Origin: an uncultured bacterium
Lineage (GTDB): Bacteria; Cyanobacteriota; Vampirovibrionia; Gastranaerophilales; Gastranaerophilaceae
NCBI GenBank assembly: GCA_949296245.1
Contig: CASFNW010000007.1
Location: 1 to 52,370 of the forward strand
Length of the DNA: 52,370 nucleotides
Direction of reading: 5' to 3'
Position numbers and translations under genes: made by a program. Shown here in pieces: positions 16,160-25,184 of this stretch (within the stretch, counting starts at the first letter, position 1; each line of letters begins with the position of its first letter). The notes below the pieces were generated by a model. The model was not told the DNA's origin, did not search any database, and saw nothing but the letters and a program-made list of their open reading frames with translations.

Positions 16160-16193
16160 AAGCCCTCCTTTTACATTTTATTTCGACGGGCTT
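16160..16193 (-). promoter_or_regulatory. Hairpin that could occlude the ribosome site of the 56-residue ORF
   Basis: On the minus strand AAGCCC (16193-16188) can pair with GGGCTT (16165-16160). The latter overlaps the AGGAGGG ribosome-binding sequence directly before the ATG at 16156. The stem is only 6 bp, so chance is possible. Confidence 0.3.
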
Positions 16194-16386
16194 TTTTATT
16201 TCTTTAGTAATTTCATTAATTTTATTTAGAAAAAATTTTTTTGAATTTAATTAATATAAAAATTATCTTTTATATAGGTAACGGGATTAATTTTTTATAT
16301 ACAGTTGTGCTATTTATTTCATTTTTGATTCAAACTAGAATCTTATCAACAATTTGAATTCAACATAATAAGGAGGAATGGAGATA

Positions 16387-17253
16387 ATGAATAATTCTAT
16401 TATTCAAGCGCAGTGTGTTAATTTGGCAGAATTAAATCATCTTTTTATAGATCTTGAATACTCAAAACCGCAGAATAAAAATTTTAATGTTTACAGAAGC
16501 AGAAGTTTCAATCAAAAAAATAAAAAATATCTTCAGCTGGAAGAAATAAAAGAAGAGTTAAAAAAACTGGATAAAACAAAAATAAAATATATTTATCTTA
16601 TCGGCAAAAATTCTATGACCCATCCGGAATTTAATCATATTCTACGATTCTGTTTATCTGTTTGTTCTGTTACTATTTTTTCTGACGGAAGCTGTATTAA
16701 TGATAAAAAAGCCAGATTCTTAAAACGTGTTGAAGAAGAGGGCAATAATGAAATTGTTTTTAAAATAGAAATAAATCACTACGATGAAAAGACGAATGAC
16801 GAAAAGGCAGGACGCGGTGCTTTCAGAAAGGCATTGCATGCAGTAACATCTCTAAATAAATATGGATTTAATCCCATACTTGTTATTAAATCCGATATGA
16901 AAAACCTTGAAGATTTGAAAAATGGTTTTATTGAGCTCGGGAAAAAATTTAAATTTGAAACAGAAGATATTAATTTTTCTTTTATACCTGATGTTAAAAA
17001 TATTATAAATTTTCCATCTGCTGAGAGTTCTGATTTACTTAGTGTCGATAGCATGTTTTGTGATTTGGATTGTATGACTTCCCGGCTGTTGACAAAAAGC
17101 GGAGTATATAGCTGTCCGCTTTTAATAAATGATTACAGAGGACGCTGTGGTGCATCTTTATCCGATTTTAGCAGAAAGTGTTATCTTGAGACAGAAGAAT
17201 GCAGACAATGCAAATCTTTCGGCAAAAGAATATATTCAAACGCATGGGTGTAA
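16387..17253 (+). CDS. Radical-SAM-like protein lacking the N-terminal cluster motif, with a cysteine-rich C-terminus
   Basis: A 288-residue protein. The layout follows radical SAM/SPASM enzymes: an N-terminal strand LFIDLEYS, a segment IYLIGKNSMTHPEFNHILRF where relatives read GGEP..HPEF, a VTIFSDGSCI strand and a GRGAFRKALHAVTSLNKYGF helix. Where CxxxCxxC should stand (about residues 27-34) there is KPQNKNF, so no SAM-binding cluster can form. Seven C-terminal cysteines remain (C225, C229, C243, C254, C265, C272, C275), with the SPASM-like YSCPLLIND and CYLETEECRQC. I start at 16387, 10 bases after AGGAGG; the ATG at 16378 is too close to that box. Function unknown. Confidence 0.7.
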   Translation: MNNSIIQAQCVNLAELNHLFIDLEYSKPQNKNFNVYRSRSFNQKNKKYLQLEEIKEELKKLDKTKIKYIYLIGKNSMTHPEFNHILRFCLSVCSVTIFSDGSCINDKKARFLKRVEEEGNNEIVFKIEINHYDEKTNDEKAGRGAFRKALHAVTSLNKYGFNPILVIKSDMKNLEDLKNGFIELGKKFKFETEDINFSFIPDVKNIINFPSAESSDLLSVDSMFCDLDCMTSRLLTKSGVYSCPLLINDYRGRCGASLSDFSRKCYLETEECRQCKSFGKRIYSNAWV

Positions 17254-17263
17254 ACAATAAAAA

Positions 17264-17308
17264 GCAGGTCAGAAAACTTTTAGACCAAGCCTGCAAACTT
17301 TTTTTTAT
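17264..17308 (+). terminator. Candidate terminator after the radical-SAM-like gene
   Basis: gcagg (17264-17268) pairs with cctgc (17290-17294), with an imperfect inner stem, and is followed by a T-rich run at 17298-17307. It lies 11 bases after the stop, between convergent genes. Confidence 0.5.
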
Positions 17309-17410
17309 CGCAACCCCGAAAAAAGTGCCTGGATGTTATCTAACCCGCATGTTTATAATACCACATTGCGATATTTTTTAAACATTCTTAAGGCTTAATT
17401 CTTAAAAATT

Positions 17411-18493
17411 TTAATTTGATATTAAAATTTCCTGAGCGATTAAATCACCCATTTGTGTAGTGCCTACAAGCTGAGTATTTCCAAAATGAATATCGGGAGT
17501 TCTGTAGCCTTTGCGTAAAACAGATTTTACTGCATTTTCAATTGCACATGCTGCGTCATCTTTACCGAAGCTGTATCTCATCATCATTGCTGCAGAAAGA
17601 ATTGTTGCAATCGGGTTAACAATATTTTTCCCTTTTAAATCAGGTGCTGAACCATGAATAGGCTCAAAAAGACCTTTTTCATTATTGGATAAGCTTGCGC
17701 TTGGCAGCATTCCCAATGACCCAGGCAGCATTGATGCTTCATCTGATAAAATATCGCCAAAAATATTTCCCGTAACAATTACATCAAACTGTTTAGGATT
17801 TCTAATAAGCTGCATAGCTGCATTATCCACATACATATGAGTAAGTTCCACATCCGGATAATTATTTGAAACAGAAGTAACTACTTCTCTCCACAGGCGC
17901 GAAGCATCAAGAACATTTGCCTTGTCAACGGAACAAAGCTTTTTGTTACGTTTCATTGCTGTTTGAAAAGCGACATGAGCAATTCTTTCTATTTCTTTTT
18001 CAAAATAAATCATATTATTAAAGCCGGCTCTTTCTCCGTTTATTACATCGATACCTCTTGGCTGTCCAAAGTATACGTCTCCTGTGAGTTCTCGTACAAT
18101 CATAATATCGACGCCTTTGATTACTTCAGGTTTAAGAGTTGATGCTTCAAGTAATTCATCAAATACTATAGCCGGCCTTAAATTTGCAAAAAGATTCAAA
18201 GCTTTTCTTATACCCAAAAGAGCTTTTTCCGGTCGTACTTCAGAGGGAAGAGAGTCATACTTCCAATCTCCGACAGCACCAAGATAAACAGCATCCGCAT
18301 CTTTGGCAATAGAAATTGTAGATTCAGGAAGAGGTTTACCGCAGTCATCATAAGCGCATCCGCCAATAAGTGCTTTTTCATATTCAAACCTGTAGCCGAA
18401 TTTTTGCTCTAGTGCATTTAAAACTTTTATACCTTCGTTAATTACCGCAGGTCCTATGCCGTCGCCTTCTAAAAGTGCTATTTTGTATCTCAT
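17411..18493 (-). CDS. leuB: 3-isopropylmalate dehydrogenase
   Basis: LeuB oxidatively decarboxylates 3-isopropylmalate with NAD+ in leucine synthesis. The 360 residues match the family. Substrate-binding and family motifs are present: [11 protein letters not shown] near 103, [15 protein letters not shown] near 133, the [16 protein letters not shown] stretch near 194, and [26 protein letters not shown] near 244 followed by [17 protein letters not shown] near 275. The ATG overlaps the leuD stop by one base (TAATG), so leuD-leuB are coupled. leuA and leuC are not adjacent. Confidence 0.97.
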   Translation of the reverse strand: MRYKIALLEGDGIGPAVINEGIKVLNALEQKFGYRFEYEKALIGGCAYDDCGKPLPESTISIAKDADAVYLGAVGDWKYDSLPSEVRPEKALLGIRKALNLFANLRPAIVFDELLEASTLKPEVIKGVDIMIVRELTGDVYFGQPRGIDVINGERAGFNNMIYFEKEIERIAHVAFQTAMKRNKKLCSVDKANVLDASRLWREVVTSVSNNYPDVELTHMYVDNAAMQLIRNPKQFDVIVTGNIFGDILSDEASMLPGSLGMLPSASLSNNEKGLFEPIHGSAPDLKGKNIVNPIATILSAAMMMRYSFGKDDAACAIENAVKSVLRKGYRTPDIHFGNTQLVGTTQMGDLIAQEILISN

Positions 18494-18996
18494 TATTTTA
18501 CTCCGAGTTTGTGTTTTGTATATTCAATCAAGCCGCCGCTTTGTATAAGCTTGTTTATTTCTTCTGGAAATGCAGCACATTTATATTCTTTATTCTTTGT
18601 AAGATTTTTTACTATGCCGCATTTTAAATCTACAAATATTCTGTCGCCTTTGTCGCATTCGTCAGTAAGTGTGGGGTGTTCTAATATCGGCAGACCTATG
18701 TTGATAGAATTTCTAAAGAAAATTCTAGCAAAAGATTTTGCAATTACAACAGAAATCCCTGCAGCCTTTATTGCAATCGGTGCATGTTCTCTGGAACTTC
18801 CGCATCCGAAATTTTCACCGGCAACAATTATGTCTCCTTTTTTTACTTCTTTTACAAAATCATTGTCTAAATCTTCAAGACAATGAGAAGCAAGTTCTTT
18901 TTCATCAGATGTATTTAAATATCGAGCCGGTATTATAACATCAGTATCAATATTGTCACTATATTTAAAACAATTTCCCTCAATTGGTGTATTCAT
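18493..18996 (-). CDS. leuD: 3-isopropylmalate dehydratase small subunit
   Basis: LeuD forms, with LeuC, the 4Fe-4S isomerase that interconverts 2- and 3-isopropylmalate. The 167-residue swivel-domain protein has [15 protein letters not shown] near 15, [20 protein letters not shown] near 55 and [14 protein letters not shown] near 95. This is the short archaeal/bacterial type, also found in homoaconitase-like enzymes, but adjacency to leuB supports the leucine pathway. GGAG lies 7 bases before the ATG. The LeuC partner must be encoded elsewhere. Confidence 0.95.
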   Translation of the reverse strand: MNTPIEGNCFKYSDNIDTDVIIPARYLNTSDEKELASHCLEDLDNDFVKEVKKGDIIVAGENFGCGSSREHAPIAIKAAGISVVIAKSFARIFFRNSINIGLPILEHPTLTDECDKGDRIFVDLKCGIVKNLTKNKEYKCAAFPEEINKLIQSGGLIEYTKHKLGVK

Positions 18997-19089
18997 GTGT
19001 AAACTCCATTTACAAATTTAAAAAATTATACTATATATAATAATATAGTTTTTTGTTATCACACACAAGAAGATGAAGGAGATTAAAAC

Positions 19090-19308
19090 ATGAATTATTT
19101 TATCGGTGAAGCAGCTGGAAAAGTTTACGAATTTTTAGCAGATGAAAAAAACAATGAAGCTACAATTTCTAAAATTGAAAAATCTTTAGACTTAAGCGAA
19201 AACTTCGTTAACATGGGTATCGGCTGGTTATCACACGAAGGTAAAGTTGATTTATCAGGTAAAGGTGCAAGAACAAAAGTTAGACTTACAGAAGATATCA
19301 ACAACTAG
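19090..19308 (+). CDS. Small winged-helix protein (DUF2582 type)
   Basis: A 72-residue winged helix-turn-helix protein: GEAAGKVYEFLADEKN, then a recognition-helix-like SKIEKSLDLSENFVNMGIGW and the wing EGKVDLSGKGARTKVRL. It matches the small winged-helix family known as DUF2582 (PF10771). DNA binding is likely by fold but no target is known. AGGAG lies 8 bases before the ATG. It is divergent from leuD and might regulate it, though small proteins of this kind also act elsewhere. A terminator follows. Confidence 0.8.
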   Translation: MNYFIGEAAGKVYEFLADEKNNEATISKIEKSLDLSENFVNMGIGWLSHEGKVDLSGKGARTKVRLTEDINN

Positions 19309-19340
19309 TTTTATTAAAAATTAAATTTGATTTAATAAAA

Positions 19341-19369
19341 AAGGGCAGATGAAAATCTGTTCTTTTTTT
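19341..19369 (+). terminator. Intrinsic terminator after the winged-helix gene
   Basis: Ten-bp stem with two G-U pairs (aagggcagat with atctgttctt), closed by a GAAA tetraloop at 19351-19354, and running into a T-run to 19369. The convergent gene ends at 19371. Confidence 0.8.
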
Positions 19370-19370
19370 A

Positions 19371-20660
19371 TTAAACAGGTGGAATTGGTCCGCCATAGCT
19401 TTTATAAAGTTCAATAACATCATCAGAAAATTTATAACCGTTACAAAGACCAATGTGAACTTCTGCAACGAATTCCACCGGAGAATGTTTTGCATAATCA
19501 GAAATTCTGTCTGCTATCTGCTGTTTTTGGGCATTATTAAAAAAATCAAGAAGTTCCTTTGATGCATTTGGGGGAATACAGCCTACGTTTGCGGAATTAT
19601 GATATTTATAAAATAAACCCGGAATCTGTTTTTCGTGTAATAAATGTCCTCCTTCATGGTATAACAAATCAAATTTATTAAAGGAGTGAACACCATATTG
19701 GCAATCCAAAGAAATACCGGCTTTTTTATAAATGTCATAAATAAGATCTGCCATTTCATCAACGGACATTTCTCTGATTTTTTCTGCAGATGGAAAATTT
19801 GGAATTTTATCTTTTATTTTTTTTATTTTATCTGCATCTTTAAATAGATTTTCAAATGCATCTTTATATGCATTTTGGTAACAGCACATGTTCGTATAGC
19901 TATCTAATCCCCTTGCCATATAATGAATTTCAAAAGGATTAAAATTCCTTGTTCTTTTCTTTAACTCGGCAAGGTCTTCGAACAGCTGTATATATCTGTC
20001 TCTGCTAATAATAGAAAATTTATATTTCCCGTCACTAAAAGCCAGAGCTCCTTTTTCTTCCAGACCTTTTAAGAGTGTATTGATGTGTTCTAGAGACTCT
20101 GTACTTTTCAAAAAATCTTTATTTATAACCAGATGCATCAACTTCGAATAAGGCATACGTATTATTGCCATAGGTGAGCTTTGCATATGTTTTGAAGTAA
20201 GAAAAGCAACAGCATCAGGCATTTTAAATTTACCTTTATAAATATTTTGAAGATTTGTAAGTCCTTCGTTTATCCAGTTTGCAGCTTCTAAATTATTTTC
20301 AAGTTGAAAGAATTTTATACCAAGTACATCTCTTGCGTAACTTGCTGCATCTTCCATAGTGTCAGCTTTTTTGAAATTTAAATTCTTCCACAGATTTTCT
20401 TCAATGTTATCAGGTTTTTGAATAACATTTTTTATAGATGCGTGAGAAATCTTTTTTCTTGCTGCTAATCCGACAAGTAATAAACCTGCTGCAACAGCAC
20501 CGCCGGCTATAAGGGGCAGCATTGAGTCAGTTTTTTTAGATAGAATTTTGGCTTTTTTATTTGTAACAGAATTTGCCGCAGGATTTGAAACTTTATTTCT
20601 GTTTTTTAAATCTATATTCGGATAAATTTTTGAATTATAGTCTAGACGATAATTAATCAT
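19371..20660 (-). CDS. Membrane-anchored HEGGH putative zinc metallopeptidase
   Basis: A 429-residue protein with one N-terminal membrane helix (about 47-66, MLPLIAGGAVAAGLLLVGLA) followed by a large soluble domain. The gluzincin motif HExxH appears as H335-E336-G-G-H339 (LLYHEGGHLLHE). A downstream DYAKHSPVEFVAEVHIG holds E396 and E400, either of which could be the third zinc ligand, as in peptidases with a YA..P.EF.AE motif. I do not know the named family. Orientation of the catalytic domain (cytoplasm or periplasm) is not clear; there is no cleavable signal. No clear ribosome site precedes the ATG. Confidence 0.7.
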   Translation of the reverse strand: MINYRLDYNSKIYPNIDLKNRNKVSNPAANSVTNKKAKILSKKTDSMLPLIAGGAVAAGLLLVGLAARKKISHASIKNVIQKPDNIEENLWKNLNFKKADTMEDAASYARDVLGIKFFQLENNLEAANWINEGLTNLQNIYKGKFKMPDAVAFLTSKHMQSSPMAIIRMPYSKLMHLVINKDFLKSTESLEHINTLLKGLEEKGALAFSDGKYKFSIISRDRYIQLFEDLAELKKRTRNFNPFEIHYMARGLDSYTNMCCYQNAYKDAFENLFKDADKIKKIKDKIPNFPSAEKIREMSVDEMADLIYDIYKKAGISLDCQYGVHSFNKFDLLYHEGGHLLHEKQIPGLFYKYHNSANVGCIPPNASKELLDFFNNAQKQQIADRISDYAKHSPVEFVAEVHIGLCNGYKFSDDVIELYKSYGGPIPPV

Positions 20661-20723
20661 AATAAATTCTTTAACACTGCGTTTTATATAATGTTAAAAA
20701 TCTCAACAAACAAAAAGTTGCTA

Positions 20724-20732
20724 TGATATAAT
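20724..20732 (+). promoter_or_regulatory. Extended -10 promoter element of trpB
   Basis: TG-A-TATAAT at 20724-20732 is a complete extended -10 element. It lies 18 bases before the ATG at 20751, with AGGAG between. No good -35 box is visible, which extended -10 promoters tolerate. Confidence 0.55.
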
Positions 20733-20750
20733 CAAAAAAAGGAGAATATG

Positions 20751-21953
20751 ATGTTTGTAAAAAATTTAAAATATAATTTGCCGGATAAGGACGGATTTTT
20801 TGGAGAGTTTGGCGGTGCATTTGTTCCTGAAAATTTTAAACAAGTTTTAAAAAGACTGGATGACGAATTTGAAAAAGCAATAAATGATGAGAATTTTCTA
20901 AAAGAAGTTTATGATTTACTGAAAGATTATTCAGGACGACCAACTCCTCTGTATTTTGCAAAAAATCTGACAAATTATTACGGTAAAGGAAAAATATATC
21001 TTAAAAGAGAAGACTTAAACCACACAGGTGCACATAAGATAAATAACGTAATAGGTCAGGCTCTTCTTGCAAAAAGAATGGATGCAAAAAAAGTTATTGC
21101 AGAAACCGGTGCCGGACAGCACGGTGTTGCATCGGCGACTGCAGCAACATTGCTGGGGCTTGAATGCGATGTCTTTATGGGAGAAAAAGATATTATAAGA
21201 CAGCATTTGAATGTCGAAAGGATGAAGCTTCTCGGCGCAAAAGTGCATTCTGTAGATACCGGTACGAAAACTCTGGCAGATGCTTGTGACGCTGCTATAG
21301 ATTACTGGCTAAGACACAGTGATGAAGTATTTTATATCCTCGGTTCTGCCGTCGGACCTCATCCTTACCCCAAAATGGTCAGATTCTTCCAGTCAGTAAT
21401 AGGAAATGAAATTAAACATCAATGTCTGGAAAAAGAAGGAAGACTGCCGGATTACGTACTTGCCTGTATCGGCGGCGGAAGTAATGCAATAGGTGCATTT
21501 CACGCATTTATGGATAGCCCTGAGGTAAAACTTATAGGGCTGGAGGCAGCCGGAGAAGGTCTAGATACCGACAAAACCGCTGCAAGTTTAGCAAAAGGCA
21601 AAAAAATGATTTTGCACGGCAAACGCCAGTATGTACTGTGCGACAAAGACGGCAATGTAGGCGAATCTTATTCGATATCTGCCGGTTTGGATTATCCCGG
21701 CTGCGGGCCTGAACACTGTTATCTTCATGATACAGGCAGAGCGCAATACGAGCCGATTACTGATGATGAAGCCGTGCAGGCTTTTGCCAGACTTTCTAAA
21801 TTAGAAGGAATAATCCCTGCAATAGAATCTGCTCATGCTGTAGCATATCTTGAAAAACTTATGCCTGAGACAAATAAAGATGAGATTATAGTTGTAAATC
21901 TTTCGGGAAGAGGTGACAAAGATACTGAAAGATTACTACAGCTTCTTGTATAA
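20751..21953 (+). CDS. trpB: Tryptophan synthase beta chain
   Basis: TrpB joins indole and L-serine to tryptophan with pyridoxal phosphate. The 400-residue protein is the TrpB1 type: [14 protein letters not shown] at the N-terminus, [11 protein letters not shown], the PLP lysine in [10 protein letters not shown] (K96), the catalytic Glu in [11 protein letters not shown], and the phosphate-binding [13 protein letters not shown] sits 6 bases before the ATG at 20751; the ATG three bases earlier is too close. The gene stands alone: trpA and other trp genes are not in the window, so the pathway is dispersed or indole is salvaged. Confidence 0.96.
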   Translation: MFVKNLKYNLPDKDGFFGEFGGAFVPENFKQVLKRLDDEFEKAINDENFLKEVYDLLKDYSGRPTPLYFAKNLTNYYGKGKIYLKREDLNHTGAHKINNVIGQALLAKRMDAKKVIAETGAGQHGVASATAATLLGLECDVFMGEKDIIRQHLNVERMKLLGAKVHSVDTGTKTLADACDAAIDYWLRHSDEVFYILGSAVGPHPYPKMVRFFQSVIGNEIKHQCLEKEGRLPDYVLACIGGGSNAIGAFHAFMDSPEVKLIGLEAAGEGLDTDKTAASLAKGKKMILHGKRQYVLCDKDGNVGESYSISAGLDYPGCGPEHCYLHDTGRAQYEPITDDEAVQAFARLSKLEGIIPAIESAHAVAYLEKLMPETNKDEIIVVNLSGRGDKDTERLLQLLV

Positions 21954-22023
21954 ATTTTCCTCACATATTAAAGGTATTTTTGTTACAATAATTGCAGAGA
22001 ATACTACAGAGGATTAATTATAA

Positions 22024-23256
22024 ATGGAAGAAAAATTTGTATTAAAAGAAGAATTTATAAAACAGGCACAGGAAATTTCAAGGGGAGCAGAACTCCTGCC
22101 AGGCGGTGTAAAAGAACTTGCCATAAAATTGCAAAAATCAAAAGAATCCGGTAAACCGATAAGAGTAAAACTCGGTATGGATCCTACTCGTCCTGATTTG
22201 CACCTCGGGCATACAGTTGTAATGAAAAAACTCAAAAAATTTCAACAACTCGGACATCAAATAGTTCTTCTTGTAGGCGGTGCTACGGCTATGGTTGGCG
22301 ACCCTTCCGGCAAGTCTGAAACCCGTCCCGCATTAACTAAAGAACAGGTTGAAGAAAACGCAAAAACATACTTTGAACAGATGTCAAAGGTTCTTGACAC
22401 ATCAAAAGCAGAAGTCGTAAACAATGCCGACTGGCTGCATAAAATGAATCTGATTGATTTGCTAAAACTTGCGTCTAATGTCACAGTTGCACAGATGATG
22501 ACCAGAGATGATTTTGCAAAAAGATACGCAGAAGGCAAACCTATTGCTATACACGAATTTTTCTATCCTCTGATGCAGGCATATGACTCAGTTGCGATTG
22601 ATGCGGATATAGAACTCGGCGGAACTGACCAGAGATTTAATGTGTTGCTGGGAAGAGAAATCCAAACAGCATACGGAAAACCAAATCCGCAAATGGTTAT
22701 GCTTTTACCTTTGATTGAAGGTACGGACGGTCTTGTTAAAATGTCTAAAACATATCCGGAACACTGCATTTCTTTAACTGACAGCGCAAAAGATATGTAC
22801 GGAAAATTAATGTCAATTCCGGATACTTTGATTGTTAAATATTTTAGTCTGCTGACAGATATTTCTGATGAAGAACTCAAAAAAATTGAAGAACGTTTAA
22901 AAACAGAAAATCCCCGCGATATAAAAATGCAGCTGGCATACACTATTACAAACGAATACCACAGTGATGAGGAAACTAAAAAAGCTCAGGAAGAGTTTGT
23001 AAATGTAGTGCAAAACAAAGGTATTCCGGAGGATATTGAATCTTTTGTTATGAAAGAAGAAAAAAATATTCTTGATTTGCTTCTCGAATTGGGTTTTGTT
23101 GCCAGTAAGGGTGAAGCAAAAAGACTGATTGCCGGCGGCGGTGTAAAATTAAACAATGAAAAAGTCTCTGATATAGCTCTTGTGGTGTCTGTACCGGATG
23201 AACCCGTAGTGCTGCAATCAGGAAAAAGAAAATTTATGAGGCTCATTAATGGCTAA
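22024..23256 (+). CDS. tyrS: Tyrosyl-tRNA synthetase
   Basis: TyrS is the class I synthetase that charges tRNA-Tyr. The 410-residue product shows the HIGH motif as HLGH (PDLHLGHTVVMKKL, near 60), the KMSKS motif as KMSKT (near 240) and a C-terminal S4 RNA-binding domain (about 345-405, VASKGEAKRLIAGGGVKLNN). The length and the HLGH/KMSK forms fit the TyrZ-like bacterial subgroup. AGGA lies about 11 bases upstream of the ATG. No T-box leader fits in the 70-base gap. It overlaps cysK by 8 bases. Confidence 0.95.
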   Translation: MEEKFVLKEEFIKQAQEISRGAELLPGGVKELAIKLQKSKESGKPIRVKLGMDPTRPDLHLGHTVVMKKLKKFQQLGHQIVLLVGGATAMVGDPSGKSETRPALTKEQVEENAKTYFEQMSKVLDTSKAEVVNNADWLHKMNLIDLLKLASNVTVAQMMTRDDFAKRYAEGKPIAIHEFFYPLMQAYDSVAIDADIELGGTDQRFNVLLGREIQTAYGKPNPQMVMLLPLIEGTDGLVKMSKTYPEHCISLTDSAKDMYGKLMSIPDTLIVKYFSLLTDISDEELKKIEERLKTENPRDIKMQLAYTITNEYHSDEETKKAQEEFVNVVQNKGIPEDIESFVMKEEKNILDLLLELGFVASKGEAKRLIAGGGVKLNNEKVSDIALVVSVPDEPVVLQSGKRKFMRLING

Positions 23257-24184
23257 CATACACAACAATATTTTGGAACTCATCGGCAATACTCCGCTTG
23301 TGAGGTTGAATAAAATCAATAAAGGTTTTGCTGATGTAGCAGTAAAATTGGAATACTTTAATCCTGCCAACTCTGTCAAAGACAGACCGGCTTTGTATAT
23401 GATTGAAAAAGCAGAAAAAGACGGACTAATTGATAAAGATACTGTAATAGTTGAACCTACAAGCGGCAACACAGGTATCGGGCTTGCTCTTGTCTGTGCT
23501 GTAAAAGGGTACAAACTTGTACTCACTATGCCCGAGAGTATGAGTGCGGAAAGAAGAAAGATGCTTCTTGCTTACGGGGCTGATATTGTTTTGACTCCTG
23601 CAGAGGCAGGCATGAAAGGTGCTGTTAATGAAGCGCTTAAAATAGCAGATACTGTAGGGAACAGCTTTATTCCTTCTCAGTTTTCAAATCCAACAAATCC
23701 TGAAATACATGAACTTACAACCGCACAGGAAATTATTAAGGATACAGACGGGAAAGTTGATATCTTTGTGGCTTCTTTTGGAACGGGAGGAACTGTTTCC
23801 GGAACAGGCAGAGCATTAAAAAAATATAATCCGGATATTAAAGTAATAGGTATAGAGCCTGAAGAAAGCCCGCTTGTTACAAAAGGCATTTCTCGTCCTC
23901 ACGGACTGCAGGGCATAGGTGCAAATTTTATACCGCAAAATTTAGACACAAAGGTAATTGATGAAATAGTAACTGTGAATGTAAAACAATCAATAGAAAC
24001 GGCAATAGAAATGTCTAAAAAAGAAGGTATTTGCTGCGGTATTTCATCCGGAGCTAATGTCTATGCGGCTCTAGAACTTTCTAAAAAAGAAGAAAACAAA
24101 GGAAAACTTATTGTTGCAATGACCTGTGATTACGGCGAAAGATATTTGTCCACTCCGCTGTTTGATACAGGTGCTGCAATATAA
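23249..24184 (+). CDS. cysK: O-acetylserine sulfhydrylase (cysteine synthase A)
   Basis: CysK converts O-acetylserine and sulfide to cysteine with PLP. The 311 residues match. The PLP lysine is K44 in NPANSVKDRPALYMIE. The substrate loop is EPTSGNTGIGLALV near 70, and the phosphate loop is FGTGGTVSGTGRALK near 177. GISSGANVYAAL near 270 is typical. It overlaps tyrS by 8 bases, and cysE follows 11 bases later, giving a tyrS-cysK-cysE operon. CysE, the partner in the cysteine synthase complex, is next door. Confidence 0.96.
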   Translation: MANIHNNILELIGNTPLVRLNKINKGFADVAVKLEYFNPANSVKDRPALYMIEKAEKDGLIDKDTVIVEPTSGNTGIGLALVCAVKGYKLVLTMPESMSAERRKMLLAYGADIVLTPAEAGMKGAVNEALKIADTVGNSFIPSQFSNPTNPEIHELTTAQEIIKDTDGKVDIFVASFGTGGTVSGTGRALKKYNPDIKVIGIEPEESPLVTKGISRPHGLQGIGANFIPQNLDTKVIDEIVTVNVKQSIETAIEMSKKEGICCGISSGANVYAALELSKKEENKGKLIVAMTCDYGERYLSTPLFDTGAAI

Positions 24185-24195
24185 AGAAGGATACA

Positions 24196-24858
24196 ATGCT
24201 TTTTACACGTGCAATAAATCAAATAAAAGAAGATATTAAAACAATTTATGACAAAGACCCTGCTGCAGACAATCTTTTGGAGGTTTTGTTATGCTATCCC
24301 GGGCTTCATGCTCTTATTGCGCATAGAATTGCACACAAATTGAGATACTGGGGTATTCCTGTTATACCGCGTATTATTTCATACTGGAGCAGAATATTTA
24401 CCGGGATAGAAATTCATCCGGGTGCAAGAATCGGAAGAAGGTTTTTTATTGACCACGGTATGGGGGTTGTCATAGGCGAAACAACATATATAGGCGATGA
24501 CGTATTAATTTATCAGGGTGTCACTCTTGGCGGTACGGGAAAAGAACACGGAAAGCGCCATCCTACACTGGAGGACAATGTAATTGTCGGTGCCGGAGCC
24601 AAGGTATTGGGAAATCTTAGAATCGGTAAAAATTCCCGCATCGGTGCCGGTTCTGTTGTTGTTGATGATGTGCCTGCTGATTCTACAGTTGTTGGTATCC
24701 CGGGCAGAGTTGTACATCAAAGGGTAATGGTAAACGGACAACTGCAGCATAACAGGCTGCCCGACCCTGTTAAATGCCAGTTAAACAGGCTTACTTATGA
24801 AGTTGCTGAAATAAAAGAGAAATTGAATATCGATACTTCACACAAACTTGATTGTTAG
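24196..24858 (+). CDS. cysE: Serine O-acetyltransferase
   Basis: CysE acetylates L-serine with acetyl-CoA, feeding CysK. The 220-residue protein is the short form without the long N-terminal helical domain of E. coli. It has DPAADNLLEVLLCYPGLHAL, then the left-handed beta-helix hexapeptide repeats (about 70-170: IEIHPGARIGRRFFIDHGMG, VVIGETTYIGDD, QGVTLGGTGKEHGKRHP). The catalytic His/Asp positions in IDHGMG and HPTLED are kept. The C-terminus ends KLDC and lacks the usual terminal Ile that docks in CysK. The stop shares TTAG with the convergent gene. Confidence 0.95.
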   Translation: MLFTRAINQIKEDIKTIYDKDPAADNLLEVLLCYPGLHALIAHRIAHKLRYWGIPVIPRIISYWSRIFTGIEIHPGARIGRRFFIDHGMGVVIGETTYIGDDVLIYQGVTLGGTGKEHGKRHPTLEDNVIVGAGAKVLGNLRIGKNSRIGAGSVVVDDVPADSTVVGIPGRVVHQRVMVNGQLQHNRLPDPVKCQLNRLTYEVAEIKEKLNIDTSHKLDC

Positions 24859-25154
24859 GCATTGTTATTTTTTTCGGCTAATTTTTGTATCTGTTGCACC
24901 CATGGCTTATTATGTGCAGAAATATCGGTATGAACAGCCATTAAATATAGCGCTGTTAAAATATCTTTGTTTTGTTGGATAATTATATCTTCTTTGCGCT
25001 TTGATTCATCAATTTTTTCATTTACGGATTTGATATCCATAGCAACATTTGATACTTTACGGCTTATTAAACCTATATATTCAGGATCAATATTTCCTTT
25101 AAAAGATTTTGGGTTTATTGGACAGTAGTTATAATTTATTTTAGAAATTTTCAT
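24855..25154 (-). CDS. Short protein of unknown function with early SFKG motif
   Basis: A 99-residue polar, mostly helical protein. Near the start it carries NPKSFKGN (residues about 14-21), a short motif that I also see in other small proteins of the window. The rest (VSNVAMDIKSVNEKIDESKR, then QQIQKLAEKNNNA) suggests helices. No signal peptide is visible. AGGAG lies 7-8 bases before the ATG. It and the gene at 25185 are adjacent on the same strand, 30 bases apart. I cannot assign a function. Confidence 0.65.
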   Translation of the reverse strand: MKISKINYNYCPINPKSFKGNIDPEYIGLISRKVSNVAMDIKSVNEKIDESKRKEDIIIQQNKDILTALYLMAVHTDISAHNKPWVQQIQKLAEKNNNA

Positions 25155-25184
25155 ATAAGCTCCTTTATTTTATATGAATATAAT

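Noticed and set aside
21954..22023. T-box leader before tyrS
   Set aside because: Only 70 bases are available, with no specifier stem, T-box sequence or antiterminator.
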